A DNA stretch of 64,000 nucleotides from Zizania palustris (Eukaryota; Streptophyta; Magnoliopsida; Poales; Poaceae). This document shows positions 63,610 through 64,000 of this stretch, piece after piece; position 1 is the stretch's first letter; each line of letters starts with the position of its first letter. The DNA is taken from contig JAAALK010000287.1 of NCBI GenBank assembly GCA_019279435.1, positions 80,975,886 to 81,039,885 on the forward strand, read 5' to 3'. The notes beneath the pieces are model-generated. The model was not told the origin of the DNA. It ran no database searches and worked only from the letters and a program-made list of their open reading frames with translations. The translations under genes were made by a program, and so were the position numbers.

Positions 63610-64000
63610 ATCATTGGTGAGCTTGATCAAAGGGTAACACGTTCTCATGCTCATTTCATTGATTCCACTTTTGTTGCTTCTTTCGAGCCTTTAGATGTTA
63701 GTCATGCACTTTCTGATTCTAGTTGGATCAATGCCATGCATGAGGAACTTGAAAATTTTGAGAGAAACCAAGTCTGGACTTTAGTTGATCCTCCACCAAA
63801 TGTTCATTTCATTGGAACAAAATGGATTTTCAAAAATAAACAAGGGGAGGATGGGACTATAGTTAGAAACAAGGCTAGACTCGTAGCTCAGGGTTATTCT
63901 CAACTAGAAGGGATTGATTTTACTGAAACTTTTGCACCTGTTGCTCGCCTTGAGGCCATTAGGATTTTGCTTGCCTTTGCGACATCCCGGGGATTCAAAC
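63610..64000 (+). pseudogene. reverse transcriptase start of copia K, cut by window end
   Basis: After the TAG the same frame goes on with SWINAMHEELENFERNQVW, FIGTKWIFKNKQGEDG, VRNKARLVAQGYSQLEGIDF and TFAPVARLEAIRILLAFA, the N-terminal Ty1/copia RT. No further stop is seen up to 64000. The catalytic motif lies beyond the window. Confidence 0.92.

Larger units (their letters stand above)
57545..64000 (+). mobile_element. SIRE-like Ty1/copia element K (3' end outside window)
   Basis: LTR, gag with two zinc knuckles, protease, GAG-pre-integrase domain, integrase and RT are in Ty1/copia order (integrase before RT). The large gag with a coiled-coil region, the 2.0-kb LTR and GTKWIFKNKQGEDG in RT fit the SIRE/Maximus lineage. 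It is inserted in the leader of J and cut at the window end inside RT. Confidence 0.93.

Noticed and set aside
1..64000. A host plant gene within the window
   Set aside because: Every frame longer than about 150 codons could be assigned to a retroelement protein, to LTR sequence or to a shadow frame; no host protein family was recognised.

Overview
The window is plant repeat DNA, almost certainly from a grass. It is a nest of LTR retrotransposons with no recognisable host gene, rRNA, tRNA or CRISPR array. The elements are Ty3/gypsy Tat-type (dual RNase H, with an antisense accessory gene of the kind known from grass Tat elements), Ty3/gypsy chromovirus of the Tekay/Del type with LTRs over 3 kb, a third Ty3/gypsy lineage that looks CRM-like, and Ty1/copia of the SIRE/Maximus type. 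The species cannot be named. A 1000-N placeholder gap lies at 43536-44535.

Left block (1-43535). Tat element A (+) runs 1-7235 and resumes at 18527-24503; its 5' end lies outside the window. Tekay element B (+, 7236-18526) is inserted in A's integrase. A's 3' LTR abuts a fragment of a second Tat copy, C (24504-26857). C is interrupted by a Ty1/copia reverse-transcriptase fragment, D (-, 26858-27217). D is cut by a third Tat copy, E (-, 27218-35716), and E is cut by gypsy element F (+, 35717-43499), which has both LTRs. Insertion order by nesting is C, then A and D; then B into A, E into D, and F into E.

Right block (44536-64000). A minus-strand SIRE-like copia G (44536-46832, gag start and 5' LTR) abuts the 3' LTR of a minus-strand Tat-like gypsy element H (46833-54270). 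H contains a solo LTR, I (49678-52074), with a perfect 5-bp target duplication. H is also cut by a Tekay LTR with its PBS, J (54271-57544), which in turn carries a plus-strand SIRE-like copia K (57545 to the window end) that breaks off inside reverse transcriptase.

The element proteins are mostly pseudogenes broken by point stops and small frameshifts. Exceptions are a 614-codon RT-RNase H frame in E and an intact 257-codon upstream ORF in B.

Two features deserve attention. First, each Tat copy carries a gene on the opposite strand between pol and the 3' LTR. In A and E it has a TATA box about 105-115 bp before the ATG, four introns at matching positions, a basic nuclear-type segment and a coiled coil. 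Second, the LTRs of B and J contain short segments whose differences are almost all synonymous, flanked by splice-site-like sequence. This suggests a small spliced protein gene living inside a Tekay-type LTR.
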